Below, in pieces: positions 20,163 through 28,999 of a stretch of 64,000 nt of DNA. The notes below the pieces were generated by a model. The model worked only from the letters and a program-made list of their open reading frames with translations. It ran no database searches and was not told the DNA's origin. Positions within the stretch are counted from its first letter, which is position 1; the number at the start of each line of letters is the position of its first letter. Source of the stretch: Sabellastarte sp. h YS-2021 (Eukaryota > Annelida > Polychaeta > Sabellida > Sabellidae); assembly GCA_964017235.1 (NCBI GenBank), contig OZ024929.1:164285609-164349608 (forward strand), given 5' to 3'. The position numbers were made by a program, and so were the translations under genes.

Positions 20163-21070
20163 AGTCGGTGGCTGACTTCCTGATGTACCTCTTTGAGGAA
20201 AAGAAGTTGCAGCCCAGCACCATTGATGGATACAGGTCTGCCATTGCTGATAAACTAGGTGATACAACCCTAAATATCAGCAAAGATCATAATCTCACTC
20301 GTCTCTTGGAAAGTTTCCACAGAGACAGACCCAAAGGGCGGAGGGGAATACCTTCCTGGAATCTTTCCCTGGTACTACACCAGCTGACAAAGCCCCCTTT
20401 CGAACCTTTTAGGGAAGCATCTCTGAAGCATCTGACCTTCAAAACTGTCTTCCTTTTGGCCCTCGGCTCTGGCAAAAGGAGTGAGATCCATGCATGGCAG
20501 CATAAAAACATCAGACACCAGTCGGACTGGTCTAAGGTGTCTCTGTTTCCATCTCCCAGCTTTCTCTCCAAGAATCAGCTGGCCAAGGAGGGTCCGGAGA
20601 GTGTAGCCCCAGTGGTCATACCAGCCCTGGCTCCTACTCTGGATAGATCCCTCAAGTCTGATAGGTCTCTTTGTCCAGTCAGAGCCTTACGCTACTATTT
20701 GGACAGGACTTCAGACCTTAGGCAGGACAAACAATTAGTTTTTGTCTCCTTCAAGAAAGGCTTCGACAAAGACATCTCGCCTGCCACTATCTCCTCATGG
20801 ATCAAGCAAACTGTGATCCTATGCTATGAGCTCTCTGATCATCAAGCCCACACTCTCCATCAAGTTAAAGCTCATGATGTAAGGGCTTTCGCTGCTTCTA
20901 AGGCCTTCCAGTCGGGAGTCTCCTTAGAGCAGATCTTATCAGCCTGCCACTGGAAATCTCATACCTTCACCCAATTCTATCTGAAGGACGTGGCTTGGGC
21001 TGACTCAGAGCTCTACCATCTCGGACCGGTTGTGGCTGCTCAGCAGATCCACCAACAGGCTGGTACCTAG
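17855..21070 (+). CDS. B1 tyrosine recombinase, predicted Gag readthrough product
   Basis: 1,071 codons in the gag frame, immediately after its TGA and open to the stop at 21068-21070. The first ATG (18023) is not shared by other copies. The N-terminal ~95 residues hold a Cys cluster: CKASCCQICTFC, then CEKCFLCHS and CQFCSKCTKCC. The middle ~600 codons lie under the RT frame and look disordered (Ser/Pro/Gln-rich). The YR domain begins near IKEQGFSEAVAARIEAPQR (~20010), with the HDVRAFAASKAF box and CHWKSHTFTQFYLKD. Compared with B2-B4, one arginine codon is missing in GKRSEIHAW and one Asn codon in the CHW box. DIRS YR integrates circular cDNA without target duplication. Confidence 0.85.
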   Translation, partial: QLLCTQGYKPVDDRDFPHRQYIEQFIDFKCKASCCQICTFCTRASTKERDKSRGARMSSKKVSIKICEKCFLCHSIVLCQFCSKCTKCCPHSACRGQTAKFLADLAGPGCRSQSSSNPARGLHPPFPDPTKPHKNSHSRKLLCQSSQEQLPFRGIASAYRQKSCRTGFPSDLAGVLQPTLFSPQTQQQMETYIGPQPSEPIPQSREIQDGNTGNHQNLPLTRGMGNVGGLQGCLFPHTDTETVPEIPQISGPGPNLPVQSSSLWSIHSTHGIHCNHKGSQANGHAQGYKNPPVPRQLVSKSQIPPGLSPAYSDAGKNMPGSRLVSEFGKIRAGTQTSLQLCRLPVRPQVRLGPTDTGPVAKPPGKDTTTFIAAGLSGPAIHVLDRSVNSHREASSLRPITHETHSVASQKQLEGTGILRKGHPSTQVPAPTFMLVAGRKQCPPRTTVKPYEARSANIYRRLKRRVGRSLKRVHSKRVLVGTRKQAAHKLPRTQSGSPSPQRVPKSLCGQNSPSGNRQYYGSRLHKQRRRHEVRPTLCPPVENLNLVFPQTGDPKGPAYPGPPQCDSRQAIQTGSDHPNRMVPPSSSFSTTMHTMAPASDRPICHEVQPQVTSVCLSSTGHPGCSSGCTHSAVGRSGCIRLPTDRHIEQSGEAAELPVQKTHSDCAGMAQHALVLGPSGHVQSGPSQSAQPAQSANTALQSDSSQKSDKSKSPCLAPRAAKIKEQGFSEAVAARIEAPQRKSTRSVYEAKWTLFTKWCYTNQVDFRSPPVKSVADFLMYLFEEKKLQPSTIDGYRSAIADKLGDTTLNISKDHNLTRLLESFHRDRPKGRRGIPSWNLSLVLHQLTKPPFEPFREASLKHLTFKTVFLLALGSGKRSEIHAWQHKNIRHQSDWSKVSLFPSPSFLSKNQLAKEGPESVAPVVIPALAPTLDRSLKSDRSLCPVRALRYYLDRTSDLRQDKQLVFVSFKKGFDKDISPATISSWIKQTVILCYELSDHQAHTLHQVKAHDVRAFAASKAFQSGVSLEQILSACHWKSHTFTQFYLKDVAWADSELYHLGPVVAAQQIHQQAGT

Positions 21071-21078
21071 AGGAGATC

Positions 21079-21114
21079 TGTACATATGTAAATGCTTGTA
21101 CATATTTGTATATA
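21079..21114 (+). promoter_or_regulatory. three Pumilio-type UGUANAUA motifs (B1)
   Basis: TGTACATA at 21079 and 21097 and TGTATATA at 21107, 9-44 bp after the YR stop. The B3 equivalent has seven. Pumilio binding is inference from the motif. Confidence 0.4.
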
Positions 21115-21413
21115 CTACACATAATTAAGGAGCAACAAAAAAAAAAAAAAAAAAAATCTCACGTACTTCCTCCGGGGAGACTTAATTTTATGGGACTGAA
21201 CTCATCCCTCTCTTCCCCCTACCTCAGAGCAGGTCAACAAGGTCGACTCTGACGGTTCCAACCGGGTTAACCGGATGATGATATTCGACCATAGCCTTAG
21301 GGGTTTTTAAACTTCAAGGTTTACCCAGGCTTTAAGAAGGAATTTCCACGAGTTCACACACAAGTCCCTAGTAACCTACCCGCCGACCAAGCGGTAGTCA
21401 TTCAGCTATTGTC

Positions 21414-21500
21414 CATTGGATAGGATGTATTAACGCAATAAAATTGCAAATTTAATAAGTAAATTAAATTTTTATAAGTTAATACCCTATCCAATGGACA
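21414..21500 (+). repeat. DIRS internal complementary region of B1
   Basis: The complement of the left tip (ending CGCAATAAAA) is joined directly to the complement of the right tip (starting TTGCAAATTT). This matches the circle-junction template of DIRS elements. Confidence 0.93.
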
Positions 21501-21743
21501 CGCGAGACCCTCCCACCAACCCCGCTATCAGCTTACTAGGGGTCTAATAAGTTTAGACAACAAAAAAGATGCTATGACGTCACTCTGTCTAGACAGGAAG
21601 GAAGTACGGACCGACCTGCTAGTGGAGACACAGGACGTCTTTTTCTGACGTTTGGTGGGCCGGTCTGCGCCGACCGGATAAGCTATTGTCCATTGGATAG
21701 GGTATTAACTTATAAAAATTTAATTTACTTATTAAATTTGCAA

Positions 21744-22110
21744 TTTATTCACCTACTCAAAATGAGTAAATGCTAATTATCTGTAAAAGTATTGGGGATA
21801 CCCAATTTTTATCAAATACTCATTCATCTACTTGTGGGAGAGCTTTCACATGGTGAAGTTTCAGACCCATAGCTAATTACTCACCTACTCAAAATGAGTA
21901 AATGCGAATTATCTCTAAAAGTATTGCAGATAGCCAATTTTTCTCAAATAACTCATTCACCTACTTTTGGGAGAGCTTTCACTTGGTGAAGTTTCAGACC
22001 CATAGATAATTATTCACCTACTCAAAATGAGTAAATGTGAATTATCTCTTAATAGTAGTGCAGATAGCCAATTTTTCTCAAATAACTCATTCACCTACTT
22101 TTGGAAGACC
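21744..22110. repeat. 133-bp tandem array, right part
   Basis: About 2.7 further units of the array that ends at 15398, so B1 lies within one array. The last unit is diverged before the array switches type near 22115. Confidence 0.92.
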
Positions 22111-22119
22111 TTTCACACA

Positions 22120-22480
22120 CGAAAATGAAAAATTGTGAATATCTCGGAAAAGCTATTTCTTCTGCTTTAATGCTCGGCGGGAGATACACACCACGGCAGT
22201 GGTCTTGACAAAAAATTTTGTCTCCCCAAAAATGGTGGCCATTTTGAATTTTCAAAGTTTTTGCAAAACACAAAAATGCTTATATCTTAGAAAACCGTGC
22301 TATATGGAGCGAACTCAACAAAATTTTGGACCTGCTGGGTATCTCTGCAGAGTAGCCATGCCAATTTTCAAAATATTTTTGTCTCGCCAAATATAGCGGA
22401 CATTTTTAATTTTTTTATTTTTTTGCAAAACACAAAAATGCTTATATCTTGAAAACCGTGCTAGATAGAGCAGACTGCGC
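22120..22480. repeat. 169-bp family array, degenerate (about 2 units)
   Basis: It carries AAAATGGTGGCCATTTTG and AAACCGTGCTAGATAGAGC blocks like 12160-13090, with more substitutions. Confidence 0.8.
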
Positions 22481-22639
22481 TGACTTTGGTTGCCACAACA
22501 GTATAAGGCTAGAAACGAAGCATTTTCTTAATACTTTAGCACTCACCTTTATATCCTTTTTGGGATGCTTTGTTTTTGCTATGCAAAAACATTATCTTTT
22601 TTTTTTTGCGAGCGATCCTCTAGTTATTTTTCGAAGATG

Positions 22640-23040
22640 TTTTGGATGGTAAACCGACCTATAGGAAATCATGGGCTGGGAATCTTCTGGTGTGCTCGGA
22701 TTTGACCTTGGGGCCCCTCCTTCAAGGTCGAACGAGGATAGCCAAACTTACAAGTGCTTATAACTTGCTTATTATTGGTCCTAGAGGTTTGGGATGGCAA
22801 AGCAACTTATAGGAAATCATGGGCTGGGAATCTTTTGATGTGGTCAGATTTGACCTTGGACCCCTCCTTCAAGGTCATACGAGGATAGCCAAACTTAAAA
22901 GTGCTTATAACTTGCTTATTATTGGTCCTAGAGGTTTGCAGTGTGAAACCAACTTGCAGGATATTTTCAGCTGGGAATCTTCTGATGTCAGATTTGACGT
23001 TTGGCCACTCCTTCAAGGTCAAACGATGATTCACTGGCTT
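22640..23040. repeat. 147-bp family array (about 2.7 units)
   Basis: Each unit reads TTGACCTTGG...CCTTCAAGGTC, GATAGCCAAACTTA and TTATTGGTCCTAGAGGTTTG. The same family is at 25060-25500, 37890-38720 and 59500-59935. ACCTTGAAGG-type inverted halves (GACCTTGG/AAGGTC) recur in each unit. Confidence 0.88.
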
Positions 23041-23067
23041 TGGTGAGTTTCTCGTGGATACAGAATT

Positions 23068-23095
23068 GCATCGGTTCTCCGATGCGTAGGTCTAG
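23068..23095 (+). other. Helitron-type 3' hairpin and CTAG end
   Basis: GCATCGG-TTCT-CCGATGC forms a 7-bp stem with a 4-nt loop. GTAGGT and CTAG follow, and then T. A second copy is at 25534-25561. Confidence 0.55.
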
Positions 23096-23199
23096 TTGTG
23101 CTAGTAAAATTAAGATTTCTGTTGAGGCATGCTTGGGTAGTTCCATTTAATTGAAAAAGAAATCGCAGAATTGTTACAAAGACAAGTAGCAGGGGAAAA

Positions 23200-23780
23200 A
23201 ATCTTTAGGCTGTTTCTCAGAACTTGTAGGGGCTAGGAAGCTGATATTTGGTAGGGACATTGGTTTGAGGGTACAGGTGTGCAACAGCATGGTGTGACCA
23301 TTAGACCTTGCTGCAGTGGCCTTGACATTAAAATCTCTCCGGGCTGTATCTCGGAAACTATAAGGTGTAGGATGTTGAGACTTGGTAGAGGCATTTGTTA
23401 AGGGGTGTAGGTGTGCACCATTTTGTTTTACCTTGACCGTTAAAATTTTATTTGGGCTATCTCCAGAAAATGTAAGGTGTAGAAAGTATATACTTGGTGT
23501 TGTCATCAAGAATGTAGGTCTGTAATCTCATGATCTGACCTTGATTTGATCTTCATATAGTGACCTTTACCTATAAATTATTGTCTGGCTATATGTTGGA
23601 AACTGTAAGATGTAGGAAGTTAATACTTAGTTGGGCCATTGATTGCAGAGTGTAAGAGTGGCAAAGCTAAGGACCTGTCTCAATATAACCCTGACTGACA
23701 GGGTGTAAAACTTTGATTTTGGAGAGTGTAGGTGTACAGACATTGGAAGATCTCAATGTGACCTTTGATCTTGGCCCTTC
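23200..23780. repeat. degenerate ~125-bp tandem repeat in NASP intron
   Basis: At least four units share GGAAACTRTAAGRTGTAGGA, TTGGTAGGGACATT and a GTGTAGGTGTGCA block (near 23230, 23350, 23470, 23600). It is diverged and unlike the other arrays. The rest of the intron to 24449 shows no gene. Confidence 0.65.
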
Positions 23781-24449
23781 TAGAAGGTTTTCGACTTCCA
23801 TATTTGACACATCTTCCTCCTATTATTATAAAGATATTACCTGATCTTTCACTTAATAGTGCAATCTCTATTGACCGCTGTATTTCAATTTAGAACTTTT
23901 GCAGATTAGTAACTTTTAATTTTCAAAGTAATACTGTCATCTTGCTGTTGATAGTCTTGTTTTATTACTCTGTCTTTACAGAAATTTTGTCTTAAGCATT
24001 ATTTTGCCTGTACCTTTACATAACGTACACTGTTCTTAAAGTTTGCTGATATTTGTACTCTTGCCTCTTTTACATCTGATGGTTTCCCAACACTATTAGC
24101 CCCGGCTGTGGGGTACAGGCATCGCTGATACTATTTTAAAATTTTATAATATCCCAGCTGAAACATACATTAACAAATTAATATAACTTTATCCAAATCA
24201 TAAAAATAGAACATACCTACATAACAGGTAAAATTTACTTCCTTGATTGGGTTAATAAGGATGGAATGTTGTCCTAATTGTACAGTGTATTTAATTTTAT
24301 AAAACTTGAGCACTTTAACCAAACTCGCACCCACATATTTTAGCTAGAACTTTGCCATGTTATTCGCCAATAATAGCTTTGCATGCTTTAGATTCTTTAA
24401 AGTATCTGATGGTACTTTAAAGTTGTAATTTGCTCTGATTCTTTATCAG

Positions 24450-24557
24450 AGAAAACCAGAGGATGAACCTGCAAAAGAAGAAACAGACTCAAAGAAGACA
24501 AAAACTGAAGAGGGTTCAGGGGATACTGCTACAGTGAATGGAGAAGAAAAGGCATAA
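24450..24557 (+). CDS. NASP: NASP terminal coding exon
   Basis: Acceptor TTTATCAG, then RKPEDEPAKEE, KKTKTEEGSG and VNGEEKA before TAA at 24555-24557. It completes the basic nuclear localisation segment KKRKPE begun in the exon at 11533. An acidic/lysine-rich tail with GSGD and VNG motifs follows, as in vertebrate NASP but shorter. Together the five exons give about 141 codons. The histone-binding SHNi-TPR repeats lie upstream, outside the window. Confidence 0.92.
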   Translation, partial: RKPEDEPAKEETDSKKTKTEEGSGDTATVNGEEKA

Positions 24558-24697
24558 GCCTTGCGGTTACATCTCAATAGTGCTGAAGTATATAGAAGTG
24601 TGTATAAATGACATAATCAAATTACTTATTGCAGGCTAACGTTTCAAGACAATATGTAACTCAGAAGGTAAATATTCACTGCAGTATTGTATTTTTA

Positions 24698-25561
24698 TTG
24701 TATCCACCGGATACTTTGGTTTAGCGTTCACTATGCCGCTGCCGTGTATAGAGATTTTCGGCGTTGACGCTCTCGGAGGAAAACTACACCACCTAGGTTG
24801 TCCAAATTTGCAGGATATCTTCATTGGGGGGTAAGCTTCATTGGGACAAAAATTAAGCCTCATTGTGAAAAACAAGATGTCCACCGAGGGCATTTCTTTG
24901 AAAATTATATACATTTTTCTACTGGCTGTTTCTAATAGGTAGCAGGTTGAATCTCTTCATAGGTGATATGTATAACCGATATACATGTCCTACAACCTTG
25001 CAGACATTTGACCTTGAAGCTCTTAATTCAAGGTCATCCACAGAGTGCCGAAGTAAACCACATAGCGGACTTGAAAAGTGCCCATGTCTCCCTTATTATT
25101 GGTCCTAGAGGTTTGGAGTGTGAAACCAACCTATAGGAAATCATGTGCTGCGAATCTTCTGATGTCAGATTTAACCTATAGGAAATCATAAGCTGGGAAT
25201 CTTCTGGTGTTGTCAGATTTGACCTTGGGGCCCCACCTGCAAGGTCAAACGAGGATAGCCAAACTTAAAAGTGCTGATAACTCGCTTATTATTGGTCCTA
25301 GAGGTTTGGGATGGTAAACCAACCTATAGGAAATCATGGGCGGGGAATCTTTTGGTGTGGTCAGATTTGACCGGAGGCCCTTCCTTCAAGGTCAAACAAG
25401 GATGTGGAACCAAATTATCAGATATCATGGCCTGGGAACCTTCTGGTATGGTTAGATTTGACCTTTGGCCCCTCCAAGGTCAAACGATGGTTCACTTGCT
25501 TTGGTGAGTTGTCTTTCCAGTGGATACAAATTTGCATCGGTTCTCCGATGCATAGGTTTAG
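24698..25561 (+). mobile_element. short Helentron-like element in NASP 3' UTR
   Basis: It starts with TTGTATCCAC (24698-24707). It ends with the inverted GTGGATACAA (25520-25529), the hairpin GCATCGGTTCTCCGATGC (25534-25551) and ATAGGTTTAG. The body includes two to three 147-bp units (from 25060). It shares both ends with 11832-23095. Confidence 0.6.
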
Positions 25562-26415
25562 TTATGTATGCATTAAATCACAGGCTGTCACCCTCTGTGT
25601 GGGTTCAATCCCCATTAGGGACAATGCTGAAGACCTGGCCCAATTTGACCCTGGCAGATAAACAGAATGTAAATCCCAAACTTTGACCTTTATTGTATCT
25701 AAGAGTATGCTAACAATAACTGAAATTAGTTTTGTCAGTTTTCAAATGTACAGTGGGTTTCATTTTGTGCATTGAGTACTGTTACAAAGGAAAACTTTAT
25801 TTTTGAGAACTCTTTTTCACGTTTTGAAACACTAGCTAATTCGAAGTCACTTTCGAGTATTCATGCAGTTTCGAGGACATGGGCAATATTAAAATTGTAT
25901 TAACAAAAGACTTTGTTGAGTCATAAATATTTGGTTAACTTAAACTCAACACTGCAGTTTAGCAGTTTTGGAAAAAAAATCTTTCTCCAGTGTCTTTATA
26001 TAAAACTGTTGTTTTTTCAGGTTAAGCAGTAATTCCAGTGTTTCAAGTGGAGTGTAATTCCTGAGGTGCAGCGTGATCAGTGTCAATGATGCGACCAAAG
26101 CCCAAGATAGTTTTTGTTTCAGTATTTTTTTAATAAACAATATTACCCATATTGTCGGGCACCATCTTCTCAAGAAAAGCTATTGTGGGACACTTTCCTG
26201 GAGGTTGTAAAGGGATCAAGTTGTATATTATTACTTGTTACATAGGCGTCACAATTGGAACTTTTATTTAAAATGTAAAATGGTATGGTGATTCTTCACA
26301 CTTTTAGAATTAATGTTATTTAATATCGGAAACTCCCTTATTTTTCCAATCAGTGCATTTATATGTACATATAAAATGTATATATTTATTACGCAATTTG
26401 TAATTGTCTCTTTCA

Positions 26416-26421
26416 AATAAA
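26416..26421 (+). terminator. AATAAA poly(A) signal, probable NASP 3' end
   Basis: AATAAA followed by T/GT-rich sequence. An alternative AATAAA lies at 26132. A DIRS left end starts only 40 bp further on. Confidence 0.5.
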
Positions 26422-26461
26422 TGGACTTATTACAAGCTCTTTATTTATTTATAACTATGCC

Positions 26462-26727
26462 TTTTATTGCGTTAATACATCCTATTCAATGGACAATTGC
26501 TATTCCAGTCGGTGCAGACAGGTCCGCCAAACGTCAGAAAAAGACGTCCTGTGTTTCCACCGGCTGGGCTGGTCCAGTACTGTGCACTCACCAGGTGGCG
26601 TGTCGTACTTCCTTCCTGTCTAGACAGCGTGACGTCATAGCATCTTTTTCGTTTGGCGCATGTATTGTGTACAGAGTTTTTTAAGTGAAACCTTTTTGTG
26701 GAATTTAATCTTCAACCTTCAGAGTTT
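26462..26727 (+). mobile_element. lone DIRS family B left end
   Basis: It begins TTTTATTGCGTTAATAC and carries the terminal repeat, CRE (TGACGTCA at 26630-26637) and E2F-like TTTGGCGCA (26652). It stops before any gag ATG, where a tandem-array leader begins. It is a truncated insertion. Confidence 0.88.
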
Positions 26728-27165
26728 TATTATGTCCACCCCCCTGGGGGGTGGATATATTATTTTTGCTTTTTTCGCCGTCCGATGTCCCTTGTCCGAT
26801 GTCCGGCGTCCGATGTCCGGCGTCACGCATGGTTTCCGCTCATTTAAAGGAAAAGTATTAGAGCTATTGTCACCAAATTTGGTATGCAGGCTTATTGGGT
26901 CAGTAGCTTGCTTGGGATTGCTTTTGGCTGTTGTACCTCTTTTGCTTACTGAGTAATACTTAAGTACAGCTATTTTCAGTACCCATTGGTTTCCGTGCAT
27001 TTAAGCCAAAATAATTAAAGATATTTTACTACAATTTTGAATACAAGATTGTTATGTCCATAGCTCGCTTGGTATTGCATTTGGGACTGATAGCTTTGTC
27101 AGTACATGAGTAATAGCCATTTAGGTACTTCATTGTGTATTTTCAGTACTACTTTTGAGTAATTT
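26728..27165. mobile_element. leader module of a tandem-array element (copy 2)
   Basis: Near-identical to 7792-8210, including the opening hairpin of CCACCCCCC and its complement. It runs into a 169-bp array rather than the 150-bp type, so leaders and arrays appear exchangeable. Confidence 0.6.
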
Positions 27166-28400
27166 GCTTCTATCTCCTTAACCGTGCGAGATAGAGCGAT
27201 TTCGGCAAAATTTTCGACCCACAGGGTATCTGAGGAGTGTACTCTTTGCAATTTTCAAAAAATTTTCCCCTCCCCAAAAATGGCGGCCATTTTGAATTTT
27301 CGAATTTTTGCCAAAAATGGCAAAACACTAATTTGCTTCTATCTTCTTAACCGTGCGAGATAGAGCGATTTCGGCAAAATTTTCGACCCACAGGGTATCT
27401 GAGGAGTGTACTCTGCAATTTTCAAACAATTTTCCCCTCCCCAAAAATGGTGGCCATTTTGAATTTTCGAATTTTTGCCAAAAATGGCAAAACACAAATT
27501 TCCTTCTATCTCCTTAACCGTGTGAGATAGAGCGATTTCGTCGAAATTTTCAACCCACGGGGTATCTAAGGAGTGTACTCTTTGCAATTTTCAAAAAATT
27601 TTCCCCTCCCCAAAAATGGCGGCCATTTTGAATTTTGGAATTTTTGCCAAAAATGGCAAAACACAAATTTGCTTCTATCTCCTTAACCGTGCGAGTTAGA
27701 GCGATTTCGTCGAAATTTTCGACCCACAGGGTATCTAAGGAATGTAATATTTGCAATTTTCAAAAAATTTTCCCCTCCCCAAAAATGGCGGCCATTTTAA
27801 ATTTTCGAATTTTTGCCAAAAATGGCAAAACACAAATTTGCTTCTATCTCCTTAACCGTGCGAGATAGAGCGATTTCGTCAAAATTTTCGACCCACAGGG
27901 TATCTGATAAGTGTACTCTTTGCAATTTTCAAAAAATTTTCCCCTCCCCAAAAATGGCGGCCATTTTGAATTTTCGAATTTTTGCCAAAAATGGCAAAAC
28001 ACTAATTTGCTTCTATCTCCTTAACCGTGCGAGATAGAGCGATTTCGTCAAAATTTTTCAACCCACAGGGTATCTAAGGAATGTAATCTTTGCAATTTTC
28101 AAAAAATTTTCCCCTCCCCAAAAATGGCAGCCATTTTGAATTTTCGAATTTTTGCCCAAAATGGAAAAACACAAACTGGCCTTAACCGTGCAAAATAGTT
28201 ATTTTGTTGAAATTTTCGACCCATAGGGTATCTAAGAAATGTACTCTTGGCAATTTTCAAAAAAATTTCCTTTTCCCAAAAATGGCGGCCATTTTGAATT
28301 TTCAAATTTTTGCCAAAAATAGAAAAACAGGAATTTGCTTCTATCTTCTTAACCGTGCAAGATAGAGTGATTTCGTCAAAATTTTCGACCCAACCAATGC
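27165..28400. repeat. 169-bp tandem array (about 7 units)
   Basis: ACCGTGCGAGATAGAGCG recurs at 27181, 27350, 27517, 27686, 27855 and 28024. Each unit also has CGACCCACAGGGTATCT and AAAAATGGCGGCCATTTTG. Confidence 0.95.
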
Positions 28401-28622
28401 AAAAAGGCATGAAGCTGAAATAATTTACATCTACACTACACAATATTTAAGCATCATTGATATATTTTACAAATGAAACAGGGTCTTGTAAGACTACTGT
28501 ACAATTTGGGCAAAAGGTTCATGGGTTGACATTACACATGATAATGTGTGTTCTTCTATGCTATCCTGTTTCTATTCGCATCTACTGTCAACAGGGCGGC
28601 CTATTTCTAGTTTTTATTATTA
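28400..28622. other. spacer between arrays
   Basis: No gene. 28529-28617 resembles 11187-11283 (ACATTACACATGATAATGTG). Confidence 0.5.
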
Positions 28623-28999
28623 TGTCAGCTGACTTGTCAGTCAGCTGACATTATGTCGTCACTCTGCGGCGTGGGCGTACGCGTCCGCGTGAACAACTTC
28701 TCCTCCAAAACTACAAGGCCTAGAGACGTACTGTTTTTTTTAAAAGATACCTTATCTATCGAGGATGAAAAATTGTTCAAGGCATGCAAATCTGTCTGTT
28801 CGTCTGTTTGCTAGAGACATTACAAGGGGGGTACCCCCACCAAAAGTGTGAAAATTTCAACACTTAATCACAATTTTCTCAGTGACTATTGCAGGGATTT
28901 CTCTCATATCTTGCATATATGTACTAGGCCACAGGTAGATTCTCTTGTGTGAGTATGAGACCTGGATCTGTCTTACTTTTTTTTTAATAAATATTTTTA

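Larger units (their letters stand above)
15399..21743 (+). mobile_element. DIRS-type retrotransposon B1, full length
   Basis: The left tip is TTTTATTGCGTTAATAC and the right tip ends TTTGCAA. The left terminal repeat (15399 to ~15590) recurs inverted at ~21555-21720. The ICR is at 21414-21500. It carries gag, the overlapping RT-RNase H-MT frame and YR. It sits inside the 133-bp array with no target duplication. It is likely inactive now: the RT motif reads YLDN, and YR has lost single codons at two catalytic boxes. All three frames are otherwise open, so it is fairly young. Confidence 0.95.
11832..23095 (+). mobile_element. Helentron-like composite element, interrupted by DIRS B1
   Basis: The left end is TTGTATCCAC (11832-11841). 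At the right, GTGGATACAG (23054-23063) is followed by the hairpin GCATCGGTTCTCCGATGC (23068-23085) and CTAG (23092-23095) before a T. Inverted subterminal motifs, a 3' hairpin and a CTRR-type end are Helitron/Helentron features. Inside are 169-, 133- and 147-bp arrays and no helicase. Without B1 it would be about 4.9 kb. The same ends bound 24698-25561, which supports the limits. That one transposition event moved the whole stretch is inference. Confidence 0.55.
24558..26437 (+). other. NASP: NASP 3' UTR (inferred)
   Basis: There is no strong AATAAA close to the stop. The first good signals are at 26132-26137 and 26416-26421, so the UTR would be about 1.6-1.9 kb. It would contain a small Helentron-like element (24698-25561). 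The UTR call is inference from poly(A) signals only. Confidence 0.55.

Noticed and set aside
23174-23509. Minus-strand ORF of 111 codons in a NASP intron
   Set aside because: It falls in a degenerate tandem repeat and has no recognisable domain.
27339-28443. ORFs on both strands with KMAAILNFRIFAKNGKTQ-like repeats
   Set aside because: Translations of the 169-bp satellite in either direction, not genes.
28640-28690. Possible CRISPR-like or palindromic array around GTCAGCTGAC
   Set aside because: Only a short palindrome near an element end, with no spacer-repeat structure; this is a eukaryotic sequence.
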